Below are positions 9,030 through 16,699 of a stretch of 64,000 nt of DNA, piece after piece. Position 1 is the stretch's first letter. Every line of letters starts with the position of its first letter. This stretch comes from Yoonia ponticola (GTDB lineage Bacteria; Pseudomonadota; Alphaproteobacteria; Rhodobacterales; Rhodobacteraceae). Both the position numbers and the translations under genes were made by a program. Below the pieces are notes generated by a model. It was not told the origin of the DNA and ran no database searches. It saw nothing but the letters and a program-made list of their open reading frames with translations. Location of the stretch: the NCBI RefSeq assembly GCF_014199395.1, contig NZ_JACIJM010000005.1:186001-250000 (forward strand), given 5' to 3'.

Positions 9030-9899
9030 TTAGTTCGTGCAGGGGATCTCAACTTCCACAACCTGAGCACCGCTGCGCTGTTTGATGAAACACTGCTTTG
9101 GGGCTTCAACAACAGCCGGCGCTTCGACGACAACTTCGGGTGCTTCTTCGACGCCAAGCAGGGTGCGCTGATCCATTGCGATGGCGGCAAGAGTTTCTGT
9201 ATCTCCGGCACCAACAAGCGATAATGACAGCTTTCCGGTCGCGCTGGCTTGGGTCAATGCGGCAACGTGGGCTGGGGTGACTTGAACTGTAACGGTCCGC
9301 GCGATTGCAGCATCGCTGCGGTTGTTGTCCGCGGTCTGGTCAATCGCGATCAATTCAACTGATGTCAGGATCAACTGAGTAATGTTCTCGTTGTTACCAC
9401 CTGCCGTGCGCATGTTGCCGGACCAGTAAACGTCAACGCGGTCGCCCGGGCGCAAGAAGCCGGACACACCGGATTGCACGTCGACGCTAATCGCAAAGGC
9501 GCGCATTCCAGGGCTTAGCAAGGACGTGATACCCGCGATTTCACCAGGTGACGTGACTTTAACAGCTAAAACGGGTTCGTTGATCTCCATCGGGCGGGTC
9601 ACAACACGCAGTTCTTCGTCACCTTCAGGGAACAAAGCTTCTTCAGTGCGAAACACACCTTCAGGAAGGTGGGGTTCGGCGTATTGAATGAGTTGAACAT
9701 CATCAGCCGTAAGTGTTTCGCCGTATTTCATCGGGCGATTAACGGCATAAACTGCGACCGTTGGGGTGGCAGCTGTTGCGCGTTGCAGCAATAGGTCACG
9801 CTCGTTTTGCGTCTGACTGACGTAACCGTTCACCATATATACAGCAAAGCCCGCGAGCCCCATGCCGATAATCAGGACTAAACCGAAAACTGAACGCAT
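9030..9899 (-). CDS. cpaB: Flp pilus assembly protein CpaB/RcpC
   Basis: A 289-residue protein with an N-terminal signal anchor (residues 5-25). A SAF domain follows (about 45-110, with VAVYAVNRPMKYGETLTADD), then the RcpC/CpaB periplasmic domain with LSPGMRAFAISVDVQSGVSGFLRPGDRVDVYW. It is thought to help the secretin assemble and may contact peptidoglycan. The C-terminal tail is rich in Val, Glu and Ala and ends in two Cys-containing segments. It follows the two pilin genes and precedes a terminator, so it is probably transcribed with them. Confidence 0.92.
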   Translation of the reverse strand: MRSVFGLVLIIGMGLAGFAVYMVNGYVSQTQNERDLLLQRATAATPTVAVYAVNRPMKYGETLTADDVQLIQYAEPHLPEGVFRTEEALFPEGDEELRVVTRPMEINEPVLAVKVTSPGEIAGITSLLSPGMRAFAISVDVQSGVSGFLRPGDRVDVYWSGNMRTAGGNNENITQLILTSVELIAIDQTADNNRSDAAIARTVTVQVTPAHVAALTQASATGKLSLSLVGAGDTETLAAIAMDQRTLLGVEEAPEVVVEAPAVVEAPKQCFIKQRSGAQVVEVEIPCTN

Positions 9900-9968
9900 T
9901 TTATTTACCTCAACATTTTTTTATATTCACAAACCGTACCCATATTCGAGCTTACAGCTTATCATTTT

Positions 9969-10157
9969 TTAGTCGGAAGCTTGATTGCCACTTTCATTCA
10001 CTACGTCCACGATCTGACTGGTCCGAGCTACCGCACCAGTTTGAATCGGCGCAAATACGATCGCGGCGAGTATCACAACCGCTGCGGTTAGCACAACCCA
10101 ATCGACGGTGACTGCTCCGTCTTCGTCCCGACTGAAATACTCAAAGAATAATTTCAT
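9969..10157 (-). CDS. flp: Flp-type IVb pilin, second copy
   Basis: A 62-residue prepilin: a short hydrophilic leader with charged DEDG, then AVTVDWVVLTAAVV and a hydrophobic helix, then a polar tail. Cleavage is expected after Gly14. Compared with the canonical Flp motif (Glu at +5, Tyr at +6) this pilin has Asp and Trp. The core is almost identical to that of the other pilin at 10347-10550, but the C-termini differ. It lies downstream of the strong hairpin at 10268-10301, so it may be expressed less than the first pilin. It may be a minor pilin; that is inference. Confidence 0.88.
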   Translation of the reverse strand: MKLFFEYFSRDEDGAVTVDWVVLTAAVVILAAIVFAPIQTGAVARTSQIVDVVNESGNQASD

Positions 10158-10267
10158 AGTGAGTCCCTAAGGCATAGAATTTCAATTCTAAGGTGATACA
10201 TTTATGTGGCGCAAAAATGTCTGCAATGTGAGGTTTCAGTGGCCAAAGTGGCAGTATTGAAATAACT

Positions 10268-10301
10268 TTAAGGCCGCATTGCTAAAGCAATGCGGCCTTA
10301 A
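10268..10301 (-). terminator. Perfect 15-bp hairpin between the two pilin genes
   Basis: TTAAGGCCGCATTGC (10268-10282) pairs without mismatch with GCAATGCGGCCTTAA (10287-10301) around a four-base loop. It lies 45 bases past the stop of the first pilin. Read leftwards it is followed by AGTTATTTC. It should terminate most transcription after the first pilin or protect its 3' end, giving an excess of that pilin's mRNA. Confidence 0.8.
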
Positions 10302-10346
10302 TTAGCGAAAACAGATAAACTGAATCACGCTACACTAAATTCCGAA

Positions 10347-10550
10347 TTATGGAGTAGTAGCCGTCACAGACAGTGTTCCGGCGGACGCGCCGATGTCAGC
10401 AACGATATCGCCAGCTTTGTCGGTAGCTGCTGTGTTTACAGCGTTACCAACAACAAGACCCAGAGCAACGATTGCAGCTGTCAAAACAACCCAGTCTACT
10501 GTTACTGCGCCGTCTTCGTCGTTTGTGAAGTTTTTAATAAAGTTAAGCAT
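10347..10550 (-). CDS. flp: Flp-type IVb pilin, first and probably major copy
   Basis: A 67-residue prepilin with leader MLNFIKNFTNDEDG, the processing site after Gly14, then AVTVDWVVLTAAIV and a hydrophobic helix, ending in a Thr/Ala-rich tail. GAGGAGGGAATTAA precedes the ATG, an unusually strong ribosome-binding site. It has its own intergenic region upstream and a 15-bp hairpin downstream, the arrangement expected for an abundant structural pilin. It shares the Asp+5/Trp+6 variation with its neighbour. Confidence 0.9.
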   Translation of the reverse strand: MLNFIKNFTNDEDGAVTVDWVVLTAAIVALGLVVGNAVNTAATDKAGDIVADIGASAGTLSVTATTP

Positions 10551-10904
10551 TTAATTCCCTCCTCAGGGTATCGCTAGATTTTCTATGACCTTGGCGGATC
10601 GTCTCGTGCCGGCCTCTTGTTGGCTCGATCCCCGCTTTGGATGTGTTAGTTTTGACGGTTGATTGCGGCAAGAATTTGTCGTGGTTGGTGCAATTTTGCG
10701 CCCCAACGCGAAAAGTCGTGTTTTTCGTTTAAGTCACGGTTTTTGCTGCAATTTAAAGTATATCCCTATTGAGTTAACCCTACGATCCGTTGCGTTTTGG
10801 CGTCCAATTGAAACTGAATTGACCCATTGTTTTCGTTTTGCTGGTAATTGAGCCGGAAACTGGCATGAATAGTAGTAATAAGAAACGTCGGCAGGACATT
10901 GGTA
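10551..10904. other. Divergent intergenic region upstream of flp and a lytic transglycosylase
   Basis: This 354-base stretch has no convincing gene on either strand. It must hold the leftward promoter of the pilin gene and the rightward promoter of the transglycosylase gene. It contains AT-rich runs and one imperfect hairpin (10684-10707, GTTGG pairing with CCAAC, one internal mismatch). I could not recognise a sigma-54 site, a full CtrA box or another named motif in it. Confidence 0.5.
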
Positions 10905-11726
10905 ATGTATATTCGAACCGCTTTTGCAGCGGCGCTTGCGCTTATTTGCGCTGCTGGGCCCATCGCGGCTGAAATTAAGCGCCTTCAACCAGACTTTACG
11001 TTCCGACGGGTGACCGTGCCAACCGCTGGTGCATCCAACCGTATTAGTGTGCAGGTTGCGCCACGTGCGCCCGTCACGCCTGCGGCCGCTGGAACGCCCG
11101 CGTCGGCGCAACCACAGCAACCGCGGACGTCTTCTGGGATGGAATGGTTCTGGTCATCCGTGTCGCCCGCCCGCGCTGATACCGGCCCAGGTCGGCTTGA
11201 GATCGCATTAAACCTGATCAACAACCCTCCGGGCGGCAATTCGGTGCCTGCACCGCGATTGCAGACGCTTCAGGACATCGCCCAAACGCACGGCATGACG
11301 ATTCTACGCGAAACAGTTGGGACTGACGTCTCGCCTGCTCTTGTTCTTGCGCTGATCTCAATCGAAAGCGCTGGGCAGGTTCAGGCGGAAAGCCACGCAG
11401 GCGCTGTTGGTTTGATGCAACTGATGCCAGCCACGGCTGCGCGATTCGGTGTCACAGACCGCGTTAACCCTGCTGAGAATATCAAAGCAGGCGTCGCTTA
11501 CCTCGCTTGGCTCATGAAACACTTCGATAAAGACCCGATTCTCGTGTTGGCGGGTTACAATGCGGGCGAGGGGGCTGTGCGCGACAACAACGGTGTGCCA
11601 CCTTATCCAGAGACCCGCGCTTATGTGCCAAAGGTTCTCGCCGCATTCAATGTCGCCAAAGGCCTGTGCCAAACGCCGCCGCAGTTGGTGTCTGACGGCT
11701 GCGTTTTCGCTATATCCAATCGGTAG
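10905..11726 (+). CDS. Lytic transglycosylase, SLT domain (family 1)
   Basis: A 273-residue exported protein with a signal peptide ending near AAGPIAA. A Pro/Ala/Gln-rich linker (about residues 35-80) is followed by a C-terminal SLT domain. The domain shows the catalytic Glu in ALISIESAGQVQAESHAGAVG, then GLMQLMPATAARFGV and AGYNAGEGAV. It would cleave the glycan of peptidoglycan in the periplasm. Its place beside the tad locus suggests wall remodelling for pilus assembly, but it is transcribed away from it. GCAGGA lies 8 bases before the ATG; a TTG two codons earlier is possible. Confidence 0.9.
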   Translation: MYIRTAFAAALALICAAGPIAAEIKRLQPDFTFRRVTVPTAGASNRISVQVAPRAPVTPAAAGTPASAQPQQPRTSSGMEWFWSSVSPARADTGPGRLEIALNLINNPPGGNSVPAPRLQTLQDIAQTHGMTILRETVGTDVSPALVLALISIESAGQVQAESHAGAVGLMQLMPATAARFGVTDRVNPAENIKAGVAYLAWLMKHFDKDPILVLAGYNAGEGAVRDNNGVPPYPETRAYVPKVLAAFNVAKGLCQTPPQLVSDGCVFAISNR

Positions 11727-11730
11727 GCTG

Positions 11731-11753
11731 ACTTCATTTCGCCAAAACAACTC
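11731..11753 (+). repeat. Dispersed 21-bp repeat, copy 1
   Basis: The core TTCATTTCGCCAAAACAACT (+C) starts 6 bases after the stop codon of the transglycosylase gene. The same 21 bases occur at 52209-52232, 63655-63680 and 63836-63860. A 21-bp exact match four times in 64 kb cannot be chance. Confidence 0.85.
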
Positions 11754-11775
11754 TCGCCGAAGGCATAAAAGTATA

Positions 11776-11810
11776 AAGGGCCGGATCATCGCGATGATCC
11801 GGCCCTTCTT
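11776..11810. terminator. Bidirectional terminator between the transglycosylase and scoB
   Basis: AAGGGCCGGATCA (11776-11788) pairs with TGATCCGGCCCTT (11795-11807) and is followed by CTTTGTTTG. The two flanking genes converge, so it can serve both. Confidence 0.85.
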
Positions 11811-11827
11811 TGTTTGTGTCGCAGATA

Positions 11828-12451
11828 TTAAACGATTGTAGCTTCGGTTGCCGCGCGCAATTCGTCTTCTGTCACGCCGTCTGCTGTTTCAACGATCCGC
11901 AAACCGCCTTCGACAACATCCAGCACGCCAAGATTTGTGATAATCCGGTCCACAACACCTTTGCCGGTCAGTGGCAGCGTGCATTCTTTCAGCAATTTGC
12001 TGACGCCGTGCTTGCTGGTGTGATCCATCACGACAACCACGCGACCGACTCCGGCGACCAGATCCATCGCGCCGCCCATCCCCTTGACCAGCTTGCCGGG
12101 AATCATCCAGTTCGCAAGGTCGCCTTTTTCATCAACTTCCATCGCACCAAGAATCGCCATGGCGATTTTGCCGCCACGGATCATCCCAAAGGATTGCGCC
12201 GAATCGAAATAAGCCGTCTGCGGCAGTTCCGTAATCGTCTGCTTGCCTGCGTTAATCAGATCAGCGTCGATGTTTTCCTCGGTCGGGAAGGGGCCCATGC
12301 CCAACATCCCGTTCTCGGATTGAAGCGTCACTTCGACACCTTCAGGAATGTAGTTCGACACCAGCGTCGGAATCCCGATGCCAAGGTTCACATATGTGCC
12401 GTCTTCCAGTTCCTGCGCCGCACGCGCGGCCATTTGGTTACGATCCCACAT
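11828..12451 (-). CDS. scoB: 3-oxoacid CoA-transferase subunit B
   Basis: The 207-residue beta subunit of a class I CoA-transferase. The active-site SENG motif (in [13 protein letters not shown], about residue 54) carries the catalytic Glu. GIGIPT and the Gly-rich [11 protein letters not shown] region are present. With subunit A it moves CoA between succinyl-CoA and acetoacetate (ketone-body or polyhydroxybutyrate degradation). Its ATG overlaps the stop of subunit A by one base (TAATG), so translation is coupled. The exact 3-oxoacid substrate cannot be read from sequence. Confidence 0.92.
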   Translation of the reverse strand: MWDRNQMAARAAQELEDGTYVNLGIGIPTLVSNYIPEGVEVTLQSENGMLGMGPFPTEENIDADLINAGKQTITELPQTAYFDSAQSFGMIRGGKIAMAILGAMEVDEKGDLANWMIPGKLVKGMGGAMDLVAGVGRVVVVMDHTSKHGVSKLLKECTLPLTGKGVVDRIITNLGVLDVVEGGLRIVETADGVTEDELRAATEATIV

Positions 12452-13146
12452 TACGCGCTCCTCACTGTGCGTTGCTCGATCCGCTTTTCGTGATCGCCTT
12501 GGATGATCCGGTGGACATAAATGCCCGGCAGGTGAATGTGATCGGGGTCTAGCGACCCTGTCGGCACAATTTCTTCAACTTCAACGACACAGACCTTGCC
12601 GCACATCGCAGCAGGTGGGTTAAAGTTGCGGGCCGTTTTGCGGAAAATCAGGTTGCCTGTCTCGTCGGCTTTCCATGCTTTCACGATGGCCAGATCAGCA
12701 AAGATGCCTTTTTCCATGATGTAAGTCTCACCATCGAAATCTTTGTGCTCTTTGCCTTCGGCAATCACCGTACCGACACCAGTTTTTGTATAAAAACCTG
12801 GAATGCCACAGCCGCCAGAGCGCATACGTTCAGCCAATGTGCCTTGTGGGTTGAATTCCAGCTCTAGCTCGCCGGACAAATATTGACGCATAAATTCAGC
12901 GTTTTCACCGACATAGGACGAAATCATCTTTTTGACTTGCTTGGTTTGCAGCAAAATTCCGATGCCGAAATCATCAACGCCTGCGTTGTTCGACGCAAAT
13001 GTCAGGTCTTTCGTGCCAGCAGTTTTGATTGCGTCCAGCAAAAGCTCTGGAATACCGCACAGTCCAAAACCGCCCGCTGCTATAAACATCCCGTCGTGCA
13101 AAAGCCCATCAAGGGCCGCCGCTGCGTTGGGGTAAATCTTCTTCAT
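12451..13146 (-). CDS. scoA: 3-oxoacid CoA-transferase subunit A
   Basis: The 231-residue alpha subunit, with the family pattern [19 protein letters not shown] near residues 18-36 (binding the CoA moiety), [12 protein letters not shown], and the conserved [20 protein letters not shown]. It forms a heterotetramer with ScoB. A striking inverted repeat (13163-13216) lies just upstream of its ribosome-binding site and may control the operon. Confidence 0.92.
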   Translation of the reverse strand: MKKIYPNAAAALDGLLHDGMFIAAGGFGLCGIPELLLDAIKTAGTKDLTFASNNAGVDDFGIGILLQTKQVKKMISSYVGENAEFMRQYLSGELELEFNPQGTLAERMRSGGCGIPGFYTKTGVGTVIAEGKEHKDFDGETYIMEKGIFADLAIVKAWKADETGNLIFRKTARNFNPPAAMCGKVCVVEVEEIVPTGSLDPDHIHLPGIYVHRIIQGDHEKRIEQRTVRSA

Positions 13147-13162
13147 CCCGTCTCTCCCATAT

Positions 13163-13216
13163 CAGTGCCGCATTGATGAATTGCCCTAGGGCAAGTGTCA
13201 ATGAAATGCGGCACTG
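13163..13216. promoter_or_regulatory. Nested inverted repeats upstream of scoA
   Basis: Outer arms CAGTGCCGCAT (13163-13173) and ATGCGGCACTG (13206-13216) are perfect 11-bp complements. Inside them is a second perfect palindrome, TTGCCCTAGGGCAA (13181-13194). The set lies between the end of the L,D-transpeptidase gene and the scoA start. It could be a terminator for the former, an operator for the latter, or both; no T tract follows. Confidence 0.6.
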
Positions 13217-13225
13217 CAGCGTAGG

Positions 13226-13768
13226 TTAGAGAACGCGGACTTGTGTCCCCATTGGGGTAATTTCAAACAAATCAGCGATTTGTTCGTTGTACAGCCCGAT
13301 ACATCCATCTGACGACGGACGTCCGATTTTGCGCGTATCGTGTGTTCCGTGGATCAAATACGCAGGCCACGACAGATACATCGCATGCGTGCCAAGCGGA
13401 TTTTCCGGTCCGGGCGGCATGTATTCCCAGCCAAACCGTTCACGTTGTGACGCTGTTGGCGTCCAATCTGGGCCAACGCGCTTGCGCACGATTTCCGTAT
13501 AACCGCGTTTTGTCAGCTCGTCGGTCAATGGAACAGACGTTGGATAGACGTGATACGTATCGCCTTTCCAAAAATGAAGCGCACGGCTGCCCGTGTCCGC
13601 AACGATTGCGGCAACGCCGAGCGTGTCAAAGTGGTCCTGCCAGTTTTGTGCGACAAATTTTGCGGTGTTGCGCGTGGTCGGGGTCGCTGACTGCGAATAT
13701 GCGGGGGCTGCGAGTAGTGCCGCGGCACCGGTCAGTACCGACCGTCGTGTCAAACTCGATTTAATCAT
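13226..13768 (-). CDS. L,D-transpeptidase (YkuD fold), exported
   Basis: The 180-residue protein starts with a twin-arginine-like signal (LTRRSVLTGAAALLAAPAYS) and carries the YkuD catalytic motif: IHGTHD with the conserved His, then SSDGCIGLYN with the nucleophilic Cys (about residue 157). Such enzymes make 3-3 peptidoglycan cross-links or attach proteins to the wall in the periplasm. It is transcribed in the same direction as scoA but is functionally unrelated. Confidence 0.9.
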   Translation of the reverse strand: MIKSSLTRRSVLTGAAALLAAPAYSQSATPTTRNTAKFVAQNWQDHFDTLGVAAIVADTGSRALHFWKGDTYHVYPTSVPLTDELTKRGYTEIVRKRVGPDWTPTASQRERFGWEYMPPGPENPLGTHAMYLSWPAYLIHGTHDTRKIGRPSSDGCIGLYNEQIADLFEITPMGTQVRVL

Positions 13769-13845
13769 GAAAACTCCTGCTCTTTTTTTAAGAGATACGG
13801 ATGCCTAGCATATCGGTCAACAAACGCACGATCACAAGGTCGTCA

Positions 13846-13868
13846 GGGGGCGGAAAAGCACCGCCCCC
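13846..13868 (-). terminator. GC-rich hairpin downstream of topA
   Basis: GGGGGCGG (13846-13853) pairs with CCGCCCCC (13861-13868) around a seven-base loop, 16 bases past the topA stop. It lacks a T tract on the minus strand, so it may act with Rho or mainly protect the 3' end. Confidence 0.5.
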
Positions 13869-13883
13869 GTGTATTTCATTGCG

Positions 13884-16541
13884 TCATTCAGCAGGTTTTG
13901 CCTTTGCAGCAGGTTTTTTAGCGGCTGGCTTTTTAGCGGCCGGTTTCTTTGCTGCGGGCTTCTTAGTCGCTGGTTTTTTAGCGGCTGCTTTCTTCTTTGG
14001 TGCTGCTTTTTTCTTGATGGTTTTGCCGGACTTCGCGGCCCGTTCATCAAGCAAATCAACAGCATGAGCTAACGTCAGATCGGCAGGTTCAATTGTGTCA
14101 GGGATAGTCGCATTGATCTTCTCCCATTTCACATAAGGCCCGTATTTACCGTCATAGATGTTAACCGGACCACCAACCTCTGGGTGTTCGCCCAACTCAC
14201 GGATTGGCGTCGCAGCCTTGCCACGTTGACCGCGAGACGCGACTTTTTCCGCCAGCAATTGCACGGCGCGGTTCATCCCGACGGTCCAAACCTCGTCGAT
14301 GCCTTCTAGGTTCGCGTTGGTGCCGCCACGGTGCGACGTGCTTTCCGCGTGCTTCAGATACGGGCCGTACCGTCCGATATTGGCCCAAACCATCACGCCA
14401 TCTTCGGGGTGCGGCCCGATCTCGCGTGGCAATTCCAACAGTTTCACTGCCTCGGCCAATGCAACCTCTTCAGGGTTCCAATCAGGCGGCACACCTTGGC
14501 GCGGCGGTTTCTTGTTTTCTTCAGTCACAGGGCCGCGCTGCACATAAGGGCCAAAGCGCCCTTTGAAAACACGGATTTCGTCGCCCGCATCATCGCCTAA
14601 CAGTTTGCCATCCGGTGGGATCGCAGAGGCCTCGGCCTCTGGGTTCGGCGGACCAAATGGACGCGTGTAACGGCATTCCGGATAGTTAGAACACCCGATA
14701 AAGGCGCCGCCGGACCGTGCGGTCCGCATCGACAAACGACCCACGCCGCAGTTTTTACAGGCACGCGGATCAGAGCCATCTTCCTCAGGCGGGAACAAAT
14801 GTGGCTCAAGCACTTCGTTAATTTTCTCAAGAACTTCGGTGATCCGCAGGTCCGCTGTTTCAGCAATCGCAGCCGAGAAATCACGCCAGAAATTCGCGAG
14901 AACTTTTTTGTAATCACCATTGCCAGCGCTGACTTCATCAAGCTGATTCTCAAGATCGGCGGTAAAATCATAGCCGATGTATTTTTTGAAATAGTTGGAC
15001 AAGAAGGCTGTAACCAACCGACCTTTATCCTGCGGAATCAGGCGGTTCTTGTCCTTTTCCACGTAGCCGCGATCCTGAATCGTCGTCACAATCGACGCAT
15101 AGGTCGATGGGCGGCCGATGCCGAGCTCTTCCATGCGTTTCACGAGCGTCGCTTCAGTGTAGCGTGGCGGCGGTTGGGTAAAGTGCTGTTCCGGCGTGAC
15201 CGTTTCTTTAATGGCTTTTTCACCTTCATGGATTTGCGGCAGACGCTTATCGTCATCGTCCACAACAGCATCGTCGCGGCCTTCTTCGTAGACGGCAATA
15301 AAGCCATCAAAAACCATGACTTGGCCGTTCGCACGCAGAACAACCTGTCCGTCGTCGCTGCCAATATCAACGGCAGTCCGCTCGAATTTGGCCGCCGCCA
15401 TCTGTGACGCAATCGTGCGTTTATAGATCAGATCGTAAAGCTTTCGTTGATCCGAATCGACGATCTTAGCGGCAGCGGCATCCACCATCAGCTCCGTGGG
15501 GCGCACACATTCGTGGGCTTCCTGCGCGTTTTTCGCTTTGTTTTTATAGATGCGCGGGCTGGCCGGCACGTACTTTTCGCCGAACTTCTCTTTGATTGCA
15601 TCGCGGGCAGCGGTCACGGCCTCGGGCGCCATGTCGATGCCGTCGGTCCGCATGTAAGTGATCAGACCGGCCTCGTACAAACGCTGTGCGACGGACATTG
15701 TTTGCTTCGCGCCCATGCCGAATTTCCGCGACGCCTCTTGCTGAAGCGTGGACGTCATGAATGGCGGCGATGGGTTGCGTGATCCGGGCTTGGCTTCGAC
15801 TGATTTGATCACCAAATCGCGCGAATTGATCGCCTGAACCGCCATTTCGGCCTGCGTTGCGTTCTCGATCGAGAACTTATCTAGCTTATCACCCGCTAAC
15901 GTCGTTAACCGCGCTTCGAATGTTTGGCCGCGTGGCGTTTGCAAGACGGCTTTCACGGACCAATATTCCTGGGCGCGGAAGATTTCGATCTCCATCTCGC
16001 GCTCGACAATGATCCGAAGCGTCACCGACTGCACACGGCCTGCGGATTTCGCGCCGGGCAATTTGCGCCATAAGACGGGGGACAGTTTAAATCCAACGAG
16101 ATAATCCAACGCACGTCGCGCCAAATAAGCGTCGACCAGCGGCACATCGACCTGACGCGGGTTTTTCATCGCTTCGGTCACGGCTGTTTTCGTGATCGCG
16201 TTGAACACGACGCGGGACACAGGCGTGTCCTTCTTGATCGCTTTTTTCGCGGTCAAAGCTTCGGTCAAATGCCACGAAATTGCTTCACCTTCGCGGTCGG
16301 GGTCGGTCGCGAGGATCAGTTCGTTGTCGTCTTTCAGGGCGTCAACAATCGCTTTGATGTGCTTTTTGCTGTCGTTCGCGATCTCCCATTTCATCGCGAA
16401 ATCGTCGTCGGGATCAACTGATCCGTCTTTCGGCGGCAGGTCTCGGACGTGACCAAAAGAGGCAAGGACTGTGTAGTCGCTGCCTAAATATTTGTTAATT
16501 GTCTTTGCCTTAGCTGGGGATTCGACGACGACGACTGGCAT
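13884..16541 (-). CDS. topA: DNA topoisomerase I
   Basis: The 885-residue type IA topoisomerase relaxes negatively supercoiled DNA. It opens with the Toprim domain (VVVESPAKAKTINKYLG, then DPDREGEA), followed by the catalytic Tyr in LITYMRTDG (about residue 295). One Cys4 zinc ribbon begins near residue 593 (CKNCG, then CSNYPEC), and two to three degenerate repeat domains follow. The tail of some 45 residues is a run of KKPAA/KKPAT units. I start at the ATG at 16541 because AGGA lies 9 bases before it and MPVVVVESP is the normal N-terminus; the 23 upstream codons are not homologous. Confidence 0.95.
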   Translation of the reverse strand: MPVVVVESPAKAKTINKYLGSDYTVLASFGHVRDLPPKDGSVDPDDDFAMKWEIANDSKKHIKAIVDALKDDNELILATDPDREGEAISWHLTEALTAKKAIKKDTPVSRVVFNAITKTAVTEAMKNPRQVDVPLVDAYLARRALDYLVGFKLSPVLWRKLPGAKSAGRVQSVTLRIIVEREMEIEIFRAQEYWSVKAVLQTPRGQTFEARLTTLAGDKLDKFSIENATQAEMAVQAINSRDLVIKSVEAKPGSRNPSPPFMTSTLQQEASRKFGMGAKQTMSVAQRLYEAGLITYMRTDGIDMAPEAVTAARDAIKEKFGEKYVPASPRIYKNKAKNAQEAHECVRPTELMVDAAAAKIVDSDQRKLYDLIYKRTIASQMAAAKFERTAVDIGSDDGQVVLRANGQVMVFDGFIAVYEEGRDDAVVDDDDKRLPQIHEGEKAIKETVTPEQHFTQPPPRYTEATLVKRMEELGIGRPSTYASIVTTIQDRGYVEKDKNRLIPQDKGRLVTAFLSNYFKKYIGYDFTADLENQLDEVSAGNGDYKKVLANFWRDFSAAIAETADLRITEVLEKINEVLEPHLFPPEEDGSDPRACKNCGVGRLSMRTARSGGAFIGCSNYPECRYTRPFGPPNPEAEASAIPPDGKLLGDDAGDEIRVFKGRFGPYVQRGPVTEENKKPPRQGVPPDWNPEEVALAEAVKLLELPREIGPHPEDGVMVWANIGRYGPYLKHAESTSHRGGTNANLEGIDEVWTVGMNRAVQLLAEKVASRGQRGKAATPIRELGEHPEVGGPVNIYDGKYGPYVKWEKINATIPDTIEPADLTLAHAVDLLDERAAKSGKTIKKKAAPKKKAAAKKPATKKPAAKKPAAKKPAAKKPAAKAKPAE

Positions 16542-16699
16542 GAAATTCCTGTCAAAAAACGGTTTACGCAAGGTGTGCGCAAAATGTGGGGGCGTATGGA
16601 TGAATGTCAATGCGTCTGTTTGGACGCAAGCACAATCCCTTTTTTGTAACCATTAACGTATTGAAATGTGATGAATTTATTTGCGGGGAATTCGGCCCG

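Noticed and set aside
16542-16610. N-terminal extension of topA
   Set aside because: The extra codons have no similarity to topoisomerases and a better start with AGGA lies at 16541.
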